A stretch of 56,259 bases of DNA from Candidatus Endomicrobiellum cryptotermitis (lineage in GTDB: Bacteria > Elusimicrobiota > Endomicrobiia > Endomicrobiales > Endomicrobiaceae): the NCBI GenBank assembly GCA_031257835.1, contig JAIRNY010000006.1, positions 1 through 56,259 on the forward strand. The letters run 5' to 3'. The notes beneath the pieces were generated by a model that ran no database searches, was not told the DNA's origin, and saw only the letters and a program-made list of their open reading frames with translations. Positions 1 through 10,098 of the stretch are shown one piece after another. The first letter of the stretch is position 1; every line of letters starts with the position of its first letter. Both the position numbers and the translations under genes were made by a program.

Positions 1-916
1 GCTATATGCGGATACACACAAGAAGAGTTAGAGAGAGACTTTAAAGAGCACATAGAGTATACAGCAAAAGAGCTAAAGATGACAGAAGAGAAACTGTTGT
101 CAGAGATAAAGAGATGGTATAACGGGTACTCGTGGGATGGGGAAGTACTTGTATACAACCCATTTTCAACGTTACTGTTTTTTGACAACAAAAGGTTTGC
201 AGGGCATTGGTTTGAAACAGAGATGCCAACATTTTTGATAGAAGAGATAAAGAAGAAAGAAGATGTAGAAAAGTTTGTAGAAGAACAAAGAGTAATGGAC
301 AGTACACTCAGAGATAGTAGTAGAGAAATAGAGACAGTGTCATTACTATTTCAGACTGGATATTTGACAATAAAGAAAGAAGAATATGTAGAAAGAACGA
401 TATGGTATACATTGGATTTCCCAAATTATGAGGTGAAGGAAGCATTTCTAAGTAGTTTGATGAAGGAGTATACGTTAAAGAAAGCAGAAGAGATAAAGGG
501 GATAAATAAGAAGATAGAAGAATCGTTGGTAGAGAAAGACGGGGAAAGATTAGGAAGAAGTTTAGAAGAACTATTAGCAAACATACCGTACGATTTGCAC
601 ACAAAGAGGGAGTCATATTATCATTCATTATTTTTACTAGCTAATGAGGATGAGTGGATATGAAGTAGAAGGAGAGGTGCATACAGACAAAGGAAGGATA
701 GATGTAGTGATAAAGGGAAAAGGAAGAGTAGTAGTGGTAGAGATCAAGTATGCAAAAGGAAAAGAGGCAGAGGTAGAAAGTAAGATAGAAGAAGCAATGA
801 GGCAGATAAGAGAAACTAAGTACTATGAGAAGTCCAAGAGTAAGGAGGTTAGTTTGTTAGCGATAGTGTTTGGCGACAATAAAGAGATAAGATGTAAGTT
901 TGAAAGAGTTAATTAG
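1..916 (+). pseudogene. Frameshifted AAA-ATPase-like / PD-(D/E)XK nuclease family protein, 5' end outside window
   Basis: The frame is open from base 1 and runs to a TGA at 661-663. It encodes sequence typical of the AAA-ATPase-like family (KRWYNGYSWDG, then YNPFSTLLFF). A second frame from about 644 to 916 continues the same protein with a C-terminal PD-(D/E)XK fold: GRIDVVIKGKG followed by VVVVEIKYAKG supplies the Asp and the Glu-x-Lys of the active site. A single frameshift at about 630-660 separates the ATPase-side region from the nuclease. These proteins are usually multicopy, with an N-terminal P-loop that lies upstream of the window. Codon choice (aga, gta, ata, gag) is strikingly purine-rich and unlike the T-rich codons of pheT downstream, which may mean recent acquisition or a different expression class. 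Function in this family is not established. Confidence 0.8.
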
Positions 917-1041
917 AGCATGAGAGTATGTTAGGGGAAAGAGAGGTATAAAGATAGGAAATAGGAAAATTGAAAGAGAAGAAGTGAAATTACAAGTCAA
1001 AAATTAAAGTAGCAGAGTTTATTGAAAAACAAATCTGATAA

Positions 1042-1251
1042 GGCAAAACCACCCTTAAAGTTAATACTAGAGATGCAAAAGTTAAAGAGTTGGCGATGAA
1101 AGAAGCGATAACATTTATGTCCAAGATACAGGATTTACGTTCAGTAGACGGATCAATAAGGTTTGCAATAAATGATTCAATAAGAGATAGAATGGTGTTA
1201 AGTGTATTAAGAGAAGTAGTAGCAGCATTTGAAGTTGATTTAGTGTTCTAG
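1042..1251 (+). pseudogene. C-terminal remnant of an unrecognised protein
   Basis: A frame open from 1042 to the TAG at 1249-1251 encodes about 69 residues with coherent protein-like composition (AITFMSKIQDLRSVDGSIRF, ending AAFEVDLVF). It follows tandem TGA and TAA codons at 1036-1041. In-frame codons before those stops (KIKVAEFIEKQI) look like the same protein, so this is probably the tail of a decayed gene. I do not recognise the family. It shares the purine-rich codon style of the broken ATPase/nuclease gene just upstream. The rest of 917-1316 shows nothing else I can name. Confidence 0.4.
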
Positions 1252-1316
1252 CTCTCTTGGAAATAAATTTCCTTAAGAAGTGTTAAAGAAGTGTTAGTTA
1301 AAAGCAGAGGCATAAA

Positions 1317-3677
1317 ATGAAGGTATCATACAATTTGCTTAAAAGTTTTGTGAGTTTTGATTTAGGCCCTAAAGAACTTGCTTCAATTTTCACTTCAATA
1401 GGTATTGAAACATCTGTTGTTTCAAATACATGTAACTGGACAAATGTGGTTACTGCTAAGATTTTAGATATACAAAAGCATCCTGAAGCCGATAAACTTT
1501 TTTTGTGTAAAGTAAGCGACGGTGCAAAAGAATATAGTATAGTATGTGGAGCAAAAAATATATCTGTAGGACAAGTTGTTCCTCTTGCAAAAAAAGGAGC
1601 GTTATTGTCTGATAATTTTCAGATAAAAAAATCTAAAATTAGAGGCATAGAATCTGAAGGAATGTTATGCTCCAAAAAGGATCTTGGTCTTGCTGAAGAG
1701 TCAGAAGGTATTTATATTCTTGATGACAAAATCAAGCTAGGTGTTGCTTTAGAGAATGTTTTAGATGATGTAGATTCTGTACTCGAGATAGAAATAACTA
1801 CAAATCGTGGAGATGTTTTAAGTTATTTAGGCTTAGCAAGAGAAATTGGCGCCAAACTTAAAAAAAATGTTACATACCCTAAAACAAAAACATACAATGT
1901 TTCAGGTTTAAATTGTATTCAAATAAAGTCTAGCTTATGTGCACGTTACATAGGTGGTATAATTTCTGGCATTAAAGTTGGAGAGTCCCCTAAATGGATT
2001 AAAGATTCTTTAGAGAAAAGTGGTGTACGGTCTATCAATAGTATTGTTGACATAACAAATTACGTTATGCTTGAGTTAGGTCAACCTCTGCACGCTTTTG
2101 ATTTAAAAAAGTTGTCTTCAAAAAATGTTGTTGTAAGAACTGCAAACGAGTTTGAAAAGATTATTGCTTTAGATGGTAAAGAATATGAACTTTCTTCTGA
2201 CATGCTTGTTATAGCAGATGATAATCAACCTATTGCAATTGCTGGAGTAATGGGTGGGCAATATTCTGGGATTGACGACAGTACAGAGACAGTATTTTTG
2301 GAAAGTGCTATTTTTGACGGTGTGTCTGTAAGAAAAACTTCAAAAAAATTAAACTTGGCAAGCGATTCTTCTTATAGGTTTGAAAGAGGTGTAAGTTGGG
2401 ACATTGCAGAAGTTGCTTTTTGGAGAGCTCTAAACCTCATATCTGACATTGCTGGCGGCAAAATAAAAGCAAAAGAAGATTTGCAAAATATTAAATACGA
2501 GAAAACAAGTATAGTTTTAAGAGTTGAACGAGTTTTTAAGGTTTTAGGTTACAAAATAAGTAAAGATGAGATAATAGAAATTTTAAGATATTTAGGCATG
2601 GATTTGCAGTCAAAAGGTGAAGTTATACTTTGTACAGTTCCGTCATGGCGTAACGATATAAAAGAAGAAGTAGATCTTATTGAAGAAATTGTAAGAATTA
2701 AAGGTTATGAAACTATACCTTTGCAAAAAAAACATAAAGCTTATTTGTCATCTTCAAAAGATTTGTTTCTTTGTGAAACTGCAGAGGATTTTAGAGTTAA
2801 GTTAAATAGTCTTGGTTTTAGTGAAGCTTTAAATTGTAGTTTCTGTGAGATTAACGAACTTAAAAAGTTTGGTTTAAAGTATTCTTATAAGATTGCAAAT
2901 CCTGTGTCTAAGGAAAACGAAGTTTTAAGACCATCTTTAATTTGTGGCCTTTACAAAAATTTGGTGTTAAACATCAGTCAAGGATTAGAGTCAGTTACTT
3001 TGTTTGAGAATGGTAAAATTTTTAATGAGTTAGGCGAAAGAAAAACTTTTGCGTTAATTGCATGTGCAAGGGTGTGGCAAGAATGGTGGAAATGGGAAGA
3101 GCAAAAAATTAGCCCTAAATATGATTTTTATTTTGGAGGAGGCATAATAAAAAACATTTTGCCGCAAGATTTTATGATTACTCAAAACCTAACTCCCAAA
3201 AAGTATTATCATGTTGGTAAAACAGCAAGTATAATGCATAAAGGTAAAATTGTTGGGCAGTTTGGTATTTTAAGTCCCTATATAACTGGAGGTATAAAAG
3301 ATGAAGTTTTCTATTGTGAAATAGATTTAAGTTCTGTAGAAAAGGATAAAAATTTCGAAGTAACACAATATAAAACCTTTTCAAAACTTCCTTTAGTAAA
3401 AAGAGATATTTCTGTAATTGCAGATAAAACTTTACCTTTTGTTAAAATTGAAAAAGTTATAAAAAATATTATGAAGCTGGGTGGTATTTTAAAAGGCTAT
3501 TCTTTGTTTTCTGTTTATAGAGACGAAACTAAAATAGGAGAAGGTAAAATAGGTTATTCGTTTAGATTATCATATAAAGATGAAAATAAAACTTTAACTG
3601 ATACAGAAGTTAATAACGACTTGAACAGTCTTTTACAAAAATTGGAGTTGCAGTTGCAGGTTAAACTTAGGCAGTGA
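1317..3677 (+). CDS. pheT: Phenylalanine-tRNA ligase beta subunit
   Basis: PheT pairs with PheS in an alpha2-beta2 enzyme that charges tRNA-Phe. The 786 residues are normal for a bacterial beta subunit. The N-terminal EMAP-type tRNA-binding domain is visible at about residues 40-150 (HPEADKLFLCKV, then GAKNISVGQVVPLAKKGA). It is followed by the B3/B4 editing region with SINSIVDITNYVMLE and GQPLHAFD, the B5 region, and a C-terminal FDX-ACB domain (FSKLPLVKRDISVI). The start is the ATG after a weak GAGG. pheS, normally directly upstream, is not in the window: its place is taken by decayed genes. The gene itself looks intact. Confidence 0.96.
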   Translation: MKVSYNLLKSFVSFDLGPKELASIFTSIGIETSVVSNTCNWTNVVTAKILDIQKHPEADKLFLCKVSDGAKEYSIVCGAKNISVGQVVPLAKKGALLSDNFQIKKSKIRGIESEGMLCSKKDLGLAEESEGIYILDDKIKLGVALENVLDDVDSVLEIEITTNRGDVLSYLGLAREIGAKLKKNVTYPKTKTYNVSGLNCIQIKSSLCARYIGGIISGIKVGESPKWIKDSLEKSGVRSINSIVDITNYVMLELGQPLHAFDLKKLSSKNVVVRTANEFEKIIALDGKEYELSSDMLVIADDNQPIAIAGVMGGQYSGIDDSTETVFLESAIFDGVSVRKTSKKLNLASDSSYRFERGVSWDIAEVAFWRALNLISDIAGGKIKAKEDLQNIKYEKTSIVLRVERVFKVLGYKISKDEIIEILRYLGMDLQSKGEVILCTVPSWRNDIKEEVDLIEEIVRIKGYETIPLQKKHKAYLSSSKDLFLCETAEDFRVKLNSLGFSEALNCSFCEINELKKFGLKYSYKIANPVSKENEVLRPSLICGLYKNLVLNISQGLESVTLFENGKIFNELGERKTFALIACARVWQEWWKWEEQKISPKYDFYFGGGIIKNILPQDFMITQNLTPKKYYHVGKTASIMHKGKIVGQFGILSPYITGGIKDEVFYCEIDLSSVEKDKNFEVTQYKTFSKLPLVKRDISVIADKTLPFVKIEKVIKNIMKLGGILKGYSLFSVYRDETKIGEGKIGYSFRLSYKDENKTLTDTEVNNDLNSLLQKLELQLQVKLRQ

Positions 3678-3785
3678 CAAACTGTGTCTGCAAGTGGCTT
3701 AGATATTATGTTACAGGAATATAGGACGTGTATATAAGGTATAAACTTTTAAAATTTACAGTTTGCTTAAAACTTTAGTAAACCA

Positions 3786-5321
3786 ATGCTCGTTACTGCA
3801 AGCAAAGTAAGTGGAACAATTTTTATGATAATTAAAAAAGACAAGAGTACTATACAAAATTATTTTCAAGACAATTCGGGTGTTTGTGGCGCACATGCTG
3901 ATTTTGTTGCTATAGCAGAGCATGAAAACGATATTCCTCCATTTTTAGTTGAAATGTCTAAAAATAAAATACCAACAACTATCGCTGGGGCGCTTACAGG
4001 AAACACGGCTTCGGGGTTAGCTTTTGGTGGGGCTGTATTATCTTTAGAAAAGCTAAATAATATAGGACAGATAAAAAAAGTTAGTGATAACATAGCCTTT
4101 ATTACTGTACAAGCTGGCGCACGTGTTAGTGATATAAAATTAGAAGCTTATAAAAGTGGCTGGATGTACCCTCCTGACCCTACAGAAAAAAGTGCTTTTA
4201 TAGGTGGCAATATTGCTACAAACTCTTCTGGTGCTAGAAGTTTTAAGTTTGGCTCAACAAGAGATTATGTGCAAGCTTTAAAAGTTGTTTTTGCAGATGG
4301 ATCAAAAAGTTTTATTGAAAGGGGTAAACTGTTTTCTGATAAAGAAGGAAACATAATGTTTGATACAGACCAAGGTATAAAACACATACAACTTCCTCAT
4401 TATAAGTTGCCTTATATTAAAAATGCTGCTGGATATTATAATTACCCTAATTCAGATTTAATAGATGTTTTTATAGGTTCAGAAGGAACTCTTTGTGTTA
4501 TTGTTGAAGCTGTTTTAAAGCTTCTTCCACATTTTAAAAATATTTTTGGAGGTATAATCTTTTTTGAGCGTCGCAACGATGCATACATGTTTGTGGAAAA
4601 AATAAAATCTATTTCTAAAAAAGCAAAAGAAGCAAAATTAAAAAATAGTGTTAATGCAATGTCTTTGGAATATTTTGATAAAAACGCTTTAAATCTTATT
4701 AGAGACGTTTACCCTATTATTCCTATACAAGCAGAATCTGGTGTAATGTTTGAGCAAGATGTTTACGATAATGATGTAGATTTGCTAATTGATAAATGGT
4801 ATGAAATTATACAGGAGTGTAGTGTGGATGTTGATAAAGTATGGTTTGCATCAAACTTAACAGAACTAGAAAAATTTAGAGCTTTTAGGCACTCAATTCC
4901 TGAACATGTTAATGCAATAATAAAAAAGAACAAAGTGCCTAAAGTAGGTACAGATTTTGCTGTTCCTGAAGGGAAGCTTTCCGATATAGTAAACTTTTGT
5001 GAAAAAGAATTTAAATCTTTGGGCGTTTTTAACTTAGCTTTTGGACATATCGGCCAAAATCATCTTCATGTAAATATTTTGCCTGCAAACAAGCAAGACT
5101 ACGAAAAATGTAGAAAGTCTTACATTGATATTGCTTGTAAAGTGGTAGAACTTAAAGGAACAGTCTCTGCCGAACATGGTATTGGCAAACTTAGGCACAT
5201 TTTTTTAGAGAAAATGCTTCAAAAAGGAGGAATTAAAGAAATGGCAAGATTTAAGAAAAGTCTTGATAATAATGCTATTTTAGGTCAAGATAATATATTC
5301 CCAAAGGAATATCTAATATAA
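3786..5321 (+). CDS. FAD-linked oxidase (GlcD / D-lactate dehydrogenase type)
   Basis: This is a flavoprotein of the FAD-binding-4 plus FAD-oxidase C-terminal family, which oxidises 2-hydroxy acids such as D-lactate or glycolate. FAD-binding motifs are visible: IPTTIAGALTGNTASGLAFG near residues 60-80, and FIGGNIATNSSGARSFKFGS near 138-157. The C-terminal domain carries FGHIGQNHLHVNILP and SAEHGIGK, the metal- and substrate-side motifs of the family. At 511 residues it is somewhat longer than typical GlcD. An internal ATG at 3825 (MIIKKDKST) is an alternative start, since neither start has a strong ribosome site. The substrate cannot be read from the sequence. The M16 peptidase gene follows after 19 bases. 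Confidence 0.85.
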   Translation: MLVTASKVSGTIFMIIKKDKSTIQNYFQDNSGVCGAHADFVAIAEHENDIPPFLVEMSKNKIPTTIAGALTGNTASGLAFGGAVLSLEKLNNIGQIKKVSDNIAFITVQAGARVSDIKLEAYKSGWMYPPDPTEKSAFIGGNIATNSSGARSFKFGSTRDYVQALKVVFADGSKSFIERGKLFSDKEGNIMFDTDQGIKHIQLPHYKLPYIKNAAGYYNYPNSDLIDVFIGSEGTLCVIVEAVLKLLPHFKNIFGGIIFFERRNDAYMFVEKIKSISKKAKEAKLKNSVNAMSLEYFDKNALNLIRDVYPIIPIQAESGVMFEQDVYDNDVDLLIDKWYEIIQECSVDVDKVWFASNLTELEKFRAFRHSIPEHVNAIIKKNKVPKVGTDFAVPEGKLSDIVNFCEKEFKSLGVFNLAFGHIGQNHLHVNILPANKQDYEKCRKSYIDIACKVVELKGTVSAEHGIGKLRHIFLEKMLQKGGIKEMARFKKSLDNNAILGQDNIFPKEYLI

Positions 5322-5340
5322 AAAAACATGTTAGCAAATT

Positions 5341-8217
5341 ATGAAAAAGTATGCTTTGTTTTTTGTGCTATTAGTTATTGCTATATTCACATTTTCTTGT
5401 TCTTGTGACAGTTCTTTAAAAAGGGAAGTTTATGCGGGTTTAGGTTCTCCGGATAGCCAAGTTCCGTTTTTAACAAAAGTTCGAAAAGGAGTTCTTCCTA
5501 ATGGTCTTACTTATTATGTTTTAAAAAATTCTAAGCCTGAAAATTATGCGATGTTAGCCCTGGTGGTAAATGCAGGCTCTGTTCTTGAAAAAGATGACCA
5601 GAGAGGGTTAGCTCATTTTGTAGAGCACATGGTTTTTGATGGCACAAAACATTTTCCTAAAAACGAAATTATAAACTACTTGCGTTCTCTTGGGATGCGT
5701 TTTGGGGCAGAAGTTAACGCATATACAAATTTTGACAATACAGTTTATTATATAGAAGTCCCTATTAAAACAGACGAGCGAAACGTTAAAGTTGTTCCAA
5801 ACAAAGCTTTAAATATCCTCAATGATTGGATGCAGTACGTTTTGTTTAATCAAAAAGATGTAGACAACGAAAAAAAAGTGATTCTTGAAGAAAAAAGACT
5901 TACAATGACTAATGCAGGTACAAGAATATGGCTGGATAGAGTATTGCCAATACTTTATAGAGGTTCTATTTATGCAGATAGATGGCCTATAGGGTTGCCT
6001 GAAGTTGTAAAAAATGTAACTGTCTGGCAGTTAAAAGATTTTTATAAAACGTGGTATCGTCCTGATAATATGTCTATTGTAATAGTTGGCGATTTTGATG
6101 ACGTGGTTTTAGAAAATTCTTTAAAATCTATTTTTAATATGCCCAAAGTTGACATGCCTTTAAACCATCCTAAATACGATTTACCTGGCCCTAAAAAGGG
6201 TAATCTGTATATAGAAATTTTAACAGATAATGAACAGACTTATTATGGAGCGTACTTTTATTATAAAAGAACTCCTAAAAAGTTAGAAAACAATTTATAT
6301 AATGTTAGAGAAGTATTTATTGATATGCTAGTTAACGAAATGACAAATATGCGTTTTAGCGATAAATCAAGAGAGTTAGACTGTCCATATATAAATGCTT
6401 TTGCTAGGTTTTATGGTGTGGGAGAATCTTCTAGGTTTTATTCATTCGAGTCAGTTGCAAAAGAAAACGGTTTGCAAGACACAATTAAAGCTGTTTTAGA
6501 AGAGAAGGAACGTATTTTGCAATATGGTTGGACACAAGAGGAAATAAATAGAGCAAAAACGTCACATATTGCTTATTTTGAGTCAAAAGTGTCTGAAAAA
6601 CGTATTGAATCTTCTTTGTATTTAAATAATTTTATTGGTAATTTTCTTGGGACAAGGCCTATAGTTGTAGATGATGAGTGGATATTTAACGCAGCAGTAA
6701 AAATGTTTCCTTTAATTACAGCTAAAGAATTAAACGCTGCATTTAAAGAGTACTTTAAAGATGACGACCTTACAGTGTTTGCCATTTGTCCAGAAACTGA
6801 AAATTTAATTTCAAAAGGAGAAATTGAGAAAATTATAAAAGATGTTAAAAATTCAAAAATTGTTCCGCCACTGAGTAATAATATTCAAGGTGATCTTGTA
6901 GACAACATTCCAAAACCGGGCGCTATTTTAAGACAGGTAAGTAAGAAAGAAACAGACACACTTGAGTTGGATCTAGAAAATGGTGCAAGAGTAATTTTAA
7001 AGCAAACAGCAAATAAAGATGATCAAATAGTTTTGTATGCGTTAGCTAAAGGTGGAATTTTTAATTGTGGTTACCCCTACAAAGATTTAGAGCAGTATAT
7101 AGTATCTGCTAGACTTTCTGCTCTGATGTGTATTAATTCTGGCCTTGGCAAATATTCTTATCAAGAAATTCGAAAAAAACTTTCTGATAAAAATGTAAAT
7201 TTTTATTTTGGAATAAGTAATTTTGATCGTTATTTTTTTTGTAACACTTCCGTAAAAGATACAAAAACCCTTTTTGAAGTTGTATATCTTTCATTTAGTC
7301 AACCTAAAATAGAGTCTGATGCTGTAAAATATGTGCTAGATCAATTTAAGACAGATTTGTTAAATGTCGACAAATCTCCAGAAAGAGTTCTCTCTAAAGA
7401 AATTGTCAAAGTTATATATGGAAATAATCCGTATTTTACACAAATTGAAATTTCTGATTTAGATAAAGTAAACGAATCTGTAGCTTTAGACTTTATAAAA
7501 AAATCTTTAAATCCTAAAGACTACACTTTTGTTTTTGCTGGAAACATTGATATTGAATTATTTAAAGAGTACATCAAAACTTACTTGGCTTCCATTAAAC
7601 AAGTTCCATCTTATGATATTGTAGAAAAAGAATTTGTACGTCCTAAACCTGAAAAAAAAGAAATAAATATGGGAAATGCTGACAAAAGTTCTGTAAGTTT
7701 AGGGTGGTATGTAAAATATGTAAAAGAGGACTACTCTCAAACATTAAGTGCACAAGCTAGGGTTTTTAATAAATATATGGATATAATTTTAATAGAACAT
7801 ATGCGCATGAAATTAGGACAGATATATTATATCGCTCCAGTTTGTTATACTGACTTGTACTTGAGAGAACTATCTATGGGAGGAAACTTTTCATGTGCAC
7901 CTAAAAAGGCTAAGAGTCTTATTAATATTGTAATTAGCGATATTAGAGATATCGCACGAGGAAATGTTGATAAAGATGTTCTTGTTAAGGCCAAAAAGGC
8001 TTGTAAAACTCAATGGGAAAAAAGTGTTCAAAACAATTTTGCTGTAGCCGAAGCTTATGCTTATATGTCAGTTTTTAACAAAACTAATTTTAGTGCATGG
8101 CCTTCTTTTTATGACGCAGTGACGTCTAGCGATTTAAAAAATATTGCAAAAAAACTTTTAAGTGTAGACTATTTTCAAGTTATTTTAAGTCCAGTAGAGG
8201 CAAAGTCTAAAAAGTAA
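5341..8217 (+). CDS. Secreted M16 family zinc peptidase, probable lipoprotein
   Basis: This 958-residue protein belongs to the pitrilysin/insulinase family, with two tandem M16 halves. Residues 1-20 form a hydrophobic signal ending FTFSC, which resembles a lipobox, so it is probably anchored in the envelope on the periplasmic side. The inverted zinc motif HFVEH is intact (His92, Glu95, His96), and Glu177 in DNEKKVILEE is the likely third ligand. The C-terminal half is the usual non-catalytic partner that helps enclose peptide substrates. The start is the ATG after the FAD-oxidase stop. The role is probably degradation of periplasmic peptides, inferred from the family. A composite repeat begins at the stop codon. 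Confidence 0.9.
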   Translation: MKKYALFFVLLVIAIFTFSCSCDSSLKREVYAGLGSPDSQVPFLTKVRKGVLPNGLTYYVLKNSKPENYAMLALVVNAGSVLEKDDQRGLAHFVEHMVFDGTKHFPKNEIINYLRSLGMRFGAEVNAYTNFDNTVYYIEVPIKTDERNVKVVPNKALNILNDWMQYVLFNQKDVDNEKKVILEEKRLTMTNAGTRIWLDRVLPILYRGSIYADRWPIGLPEVVKNVTVWQLKDFYKTWYRPDNMSIVIVGDFDDVVLENSLKSIFNMPKVDMPLNHPKYDLPGPKKGNLYIEILTDNEQTYYGAYFYYKRTPKKLENNLYNVREVFIDMLVNEMTNMRFSDKSRELDCPYINAFARFYGVGESSRFYSFESVAKENGLQDTIKAVLEEKERILQYGWTQEEINRAKTSHIAYFESKVSEKRIESSLYLNNFIGNFLGTRPIVVDDEWIFNAAVKMFPLITAKELNAAFKEYFKDDDLTVFAICPETENLISKGEIEKIIKDVKNSKIVPPLSNNIQGDLVDNIPKPGAILRQVSKKETDTLELDLENGARVILKQTANKDDQIVLYALAKGGIFNCGYPYKDLEQYIVSARLSALMCINSGLGKYSYQEIRKKLSDKNVNFYFGISNFDRYFFCNTSVKDTKTLFEVVYLSFSQPKIESDAVKYVLDQFKTDLLNVDKSPERVLSKEIVKVIYGNNPYFTQIEISDLDKVNESVALDFIKKSLNPKDYTFVFAGNIDIELFKEYIKTYLASIKQVPSYDIVEKEFVRPKPEKKEINMGNADKSSVSLGWYVKYVKEDYSQTLSAQARVFNKYMDIILIEHMRMKLGQIYYIAPVCYTDLYLRELSMGGNFSCAPKKAKSLINIVISDIRDIARGNVDKDVLVKAKKACKTQWEKSVQNNFAVAEAYAYMSVFNKTNFSAWPSFYDAVTSSDLKNIAKKLLSVDYFQVILSPVEAKSKK

Positions 8218-8656
8218 ATGTAAAAGTTCAAAGACATATGGGGCTTTTAGAGTCAGTTGACACAAAAACAGTTGGTTCGGCCTAGTTTATAACCTTATCG
8301 GAGTTACCTTAAAGAGCGGCTTATGAGCAATAAATATTTAATATTGCAAAGGGGGTCTGTCTAAAAACCATAATGCCTATAATTGCTGTGAATTTTTTTG
8401 ACAATGCAAGGCAAAAAACGCAAGGTTTATCGTGTCATAAAGATAAGTTTTTTAATGCAGCAGTATAGAAAAAGGCATAGTAAGGATATGCTTTAAGGTT
8501 TTTAGACAGACCCTATTCACTGTTTGAAGCAAAATACATATAAGTCTTTCTTGTCTTATCATTTTGCAAGTTTGATTAAATGTTTATTTGCGATTGCTCT
8601 CCGAGTCAGACACTCTAGTAACGTAGATAAGGTTATAGACTAAGCCGGCATCAGGC
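8216..8656 (+). repeat. Composite intergenic repeat, copy 1 (outer unit carrying an inner inverted-repeat element)
   Basis: This stretch between the M16 peptidase gene and purC is closely similar to 12507-12890, and in part to 52373-52575, 49738-49814 and 15992-16055. The outer unit has imperfect inverted ends: 8279-8299 pairs with 8626-8646 with two mismatches out of 21. It contains the complete 161-bp element at 8353-8513. No protein-coding frame is evident. Homology with copy 2 continues left of the inverted ends to the stop codon, and a few bases past them on the right. Confidence 0.85.
8353..8513. mobile_element. MITE-like element with perfect 17-bp terminal inverted repeats (copy 1)
   Basis: The left end GGGTCTGTCTAAAAACC (8353-8369) is the exact reverse complement of the right end GGTTTTTAGACAGACCC (8497-8513). 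The 161-bp element has no coding capacity, as expected of a miniature inverted-repeat transposable element moved in trans by a transposase. The copy of the outer repeat at 52373-52575 lacks this element. I see no clean target-site duplication. The transposase family cannot be assigned without a search. Confidence 0.8.
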
Positions 8657-8728
8657 AGTTTATGTGTTTAGAGTAAAATAAAATGCTATAATCTTGAATA
8701 TAAATTTGCAGGAGGCGAAGTTTATAAA

Positions 8729-9607
8729 ATGAAATTTAGTGAAGAAAGTATAGATTTGCCATTAGTGCATAAAGGTAAAGTTAGAAATGTTTATGATTTA
8801 GGAGAGAGCTATTTAATAGTTGCTACAGACAGAATTTCTGCTTTTGATCATGTCATTCCAACAAGTATTCCTGGCAAAGGTAAAATTTTACATAAATTGT
8901 CTATGTTCTGGTTTAATTTTATTCTAGATATAGTCCCAAATCACATTATTACAGGGGACTTTAACAATTTCCCGGCAGCACTGCAACGATACGGATATTT
9001 AAAAGATAGATCTATGATTGTAAAAAAAGTAAAAAGAATAGATGTGGAATGTATAGTGCGAGGTTATCTTGCAGGTTCAGGCTGGAAAGAGTATAAAGAG
9101 TCACAAACTGTTTGTGGTATAAAGTTGCCATACGGGTTGAAAGAATCTTCTAAAATTTCAGAACCTATATTTACGCCTTCTAGCAAAGAAGAGGGTGGTA
9201 AACATGACGAAAATATTTCTTTTGAAGAGACAGTAAAAAGATTGGGCAGTCAAACTGCTAAAGAGTTAAAAGATATTTCTTTAGCACTTTATAAAAAGGT
9301 AAGTGGATATGCACTTACAAAAGGGATAATTCTTGCAGATACAAAACTTGAATTTGGTTTTTATGATGACAAATTAATTTTGATAGATGAAGTTTTTACA
9401 CCTGACTCTTCAAGGTTTTGGGAAGCAAACGTTTATAAAGAAGGGAAACCTCAAGATAGTTTAGATAAACAATATGTTAGGGACTATCTTGAAAGTATAA
9501 ATTGGGATAAGTCTTCTCTTGCGCCAACACTTCCAGAAGATGTTGTGGATAAAACTCTTGTTAAATATATCAGCGCTTATGAAAAGTTGACAGGGAGACC
9601 TTTTTAA
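8729..9607 (+). CDS. purC: Phosphoribosylaminoimidazole-succinocarboxamide synthase (SAICAR synthetase)
   Basis: PurC joins aspartate to CAIR with ATP in de novo purine synthesis. The 292 residues are intact and include the N-terminal KGKVRNVYDLGE, the ATDRISAFD motif and the C-terminal signature IDEVFTPDSSRFW. The long form resembles the yeast/Bacteroidetes-like type of about 300 residues. The start ATG follows a strong AGGAGG at 8711-8716, and a TATAAT box at about 8685 gives a plausible promoter just downstream of repeat copy 1. The purS-like gene starts on the stop codon, so the two are probably translationally coupled. Confidence 0.96.
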   Translation: MKFSEESIDLPLVHKGKVRNVYDLGESYLIVATDRISAFDHVIPTSIPGKGKILHKLSMFWFNFILDIVPNHIITGDFNNFPAALQRYGYLKDRSMIVKKVKRIDVECIVRGYLAGSGWKEYKESQTVCGIKLPYGLKESSKISEPIFTPSSKEEGGKHDENISFEETVKRLGSQTAKELKDISLALYKKVSGYALTKGIILADTKLEFGFYDDKLILIDEVFTPDSSRFWEANVYKEGKPQDSLDKQYVRDYLESINWDKSSLAPTLPEDVVDKTLVKYISAYEKLTGRPF

Positions 9608-10098
9608 TGTTTGGTATAGAAATTTTTACAAAAACTAATTATAGAGATTCTCGAGGAGAGCATATACTGTCTGATATAAATTCATCAGGTGTTAGTAAAA
9701 AAGTAAAAAAAGTAAAATATTGTGGTTTGTATATTGTAGACGGCAACTTACCCTTAAACGAAATTAGAATGATAGCTTCTTGTTTGTTAAGCGACAATAT
9801 AACAGAAGGTTATAAAATAACAAAATATGATAGTGAAAATTCCAAGTGTTACTTAGATAACATTTTTGTTTCTAAAGCCATGATAGAAGTTGTATATAAA
9901 AAAGGTATTACAGACACAGTTTCAAGTAGTGTTGTTAAAGCAGTTAAAGATTTAGGAATAAACAAAGATATAAAAATTAAAACAGGCCATAGGTATTACT
10001 TAAGTGGAGAACTTTCAAAGACGGTTTTAGATAATATAGCTTGTAAGTTACTTTCGAATACTTTAATTCAAGAATATAAAATAAAGAGTGTAAAATGA
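9607..10098 (+). CDS. purS: FGAM synthase PurS-like subunit with two PurS domains
   Basis: The 163 residues contain two tandem PurS-type domains. The first is at about 1-75 (IEIFTKTNYRDSRGEHILSD, ending ITEGYKI). The second is at about 85-158 (MIEVVYKKGITDTVSSSVVK, then KIKTGHRYYLSGELS). PurS is a small bridging subunit of the PurS-PurL-PurQ complex that makes FGAM from FGAR, ATP and glutamine. Free-standing PurS normally has one domain of about 80 residues. The duplicated form resembles the N-terminus of fused PurL proteins, here split into its own gene. The ATG at 9607 overlaps the last base of purC, and the stop overlaps purL by four bases. Confidence 0.85.
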   Translation: MFGIEIFTKTNYRDSRGEHILSDINSSGVSKKVKKVKYCGLYIVDGNLPLNEIRMIASCLLSDNITEGYKITKYDSENSKCYLDNIFVSKAMIEVVYKKGITDTVSSSVVKAVKDLGINKDIKIKTGHRYYLSGELSKTVLDNIACKLLSNTLIQEYKIKSVK

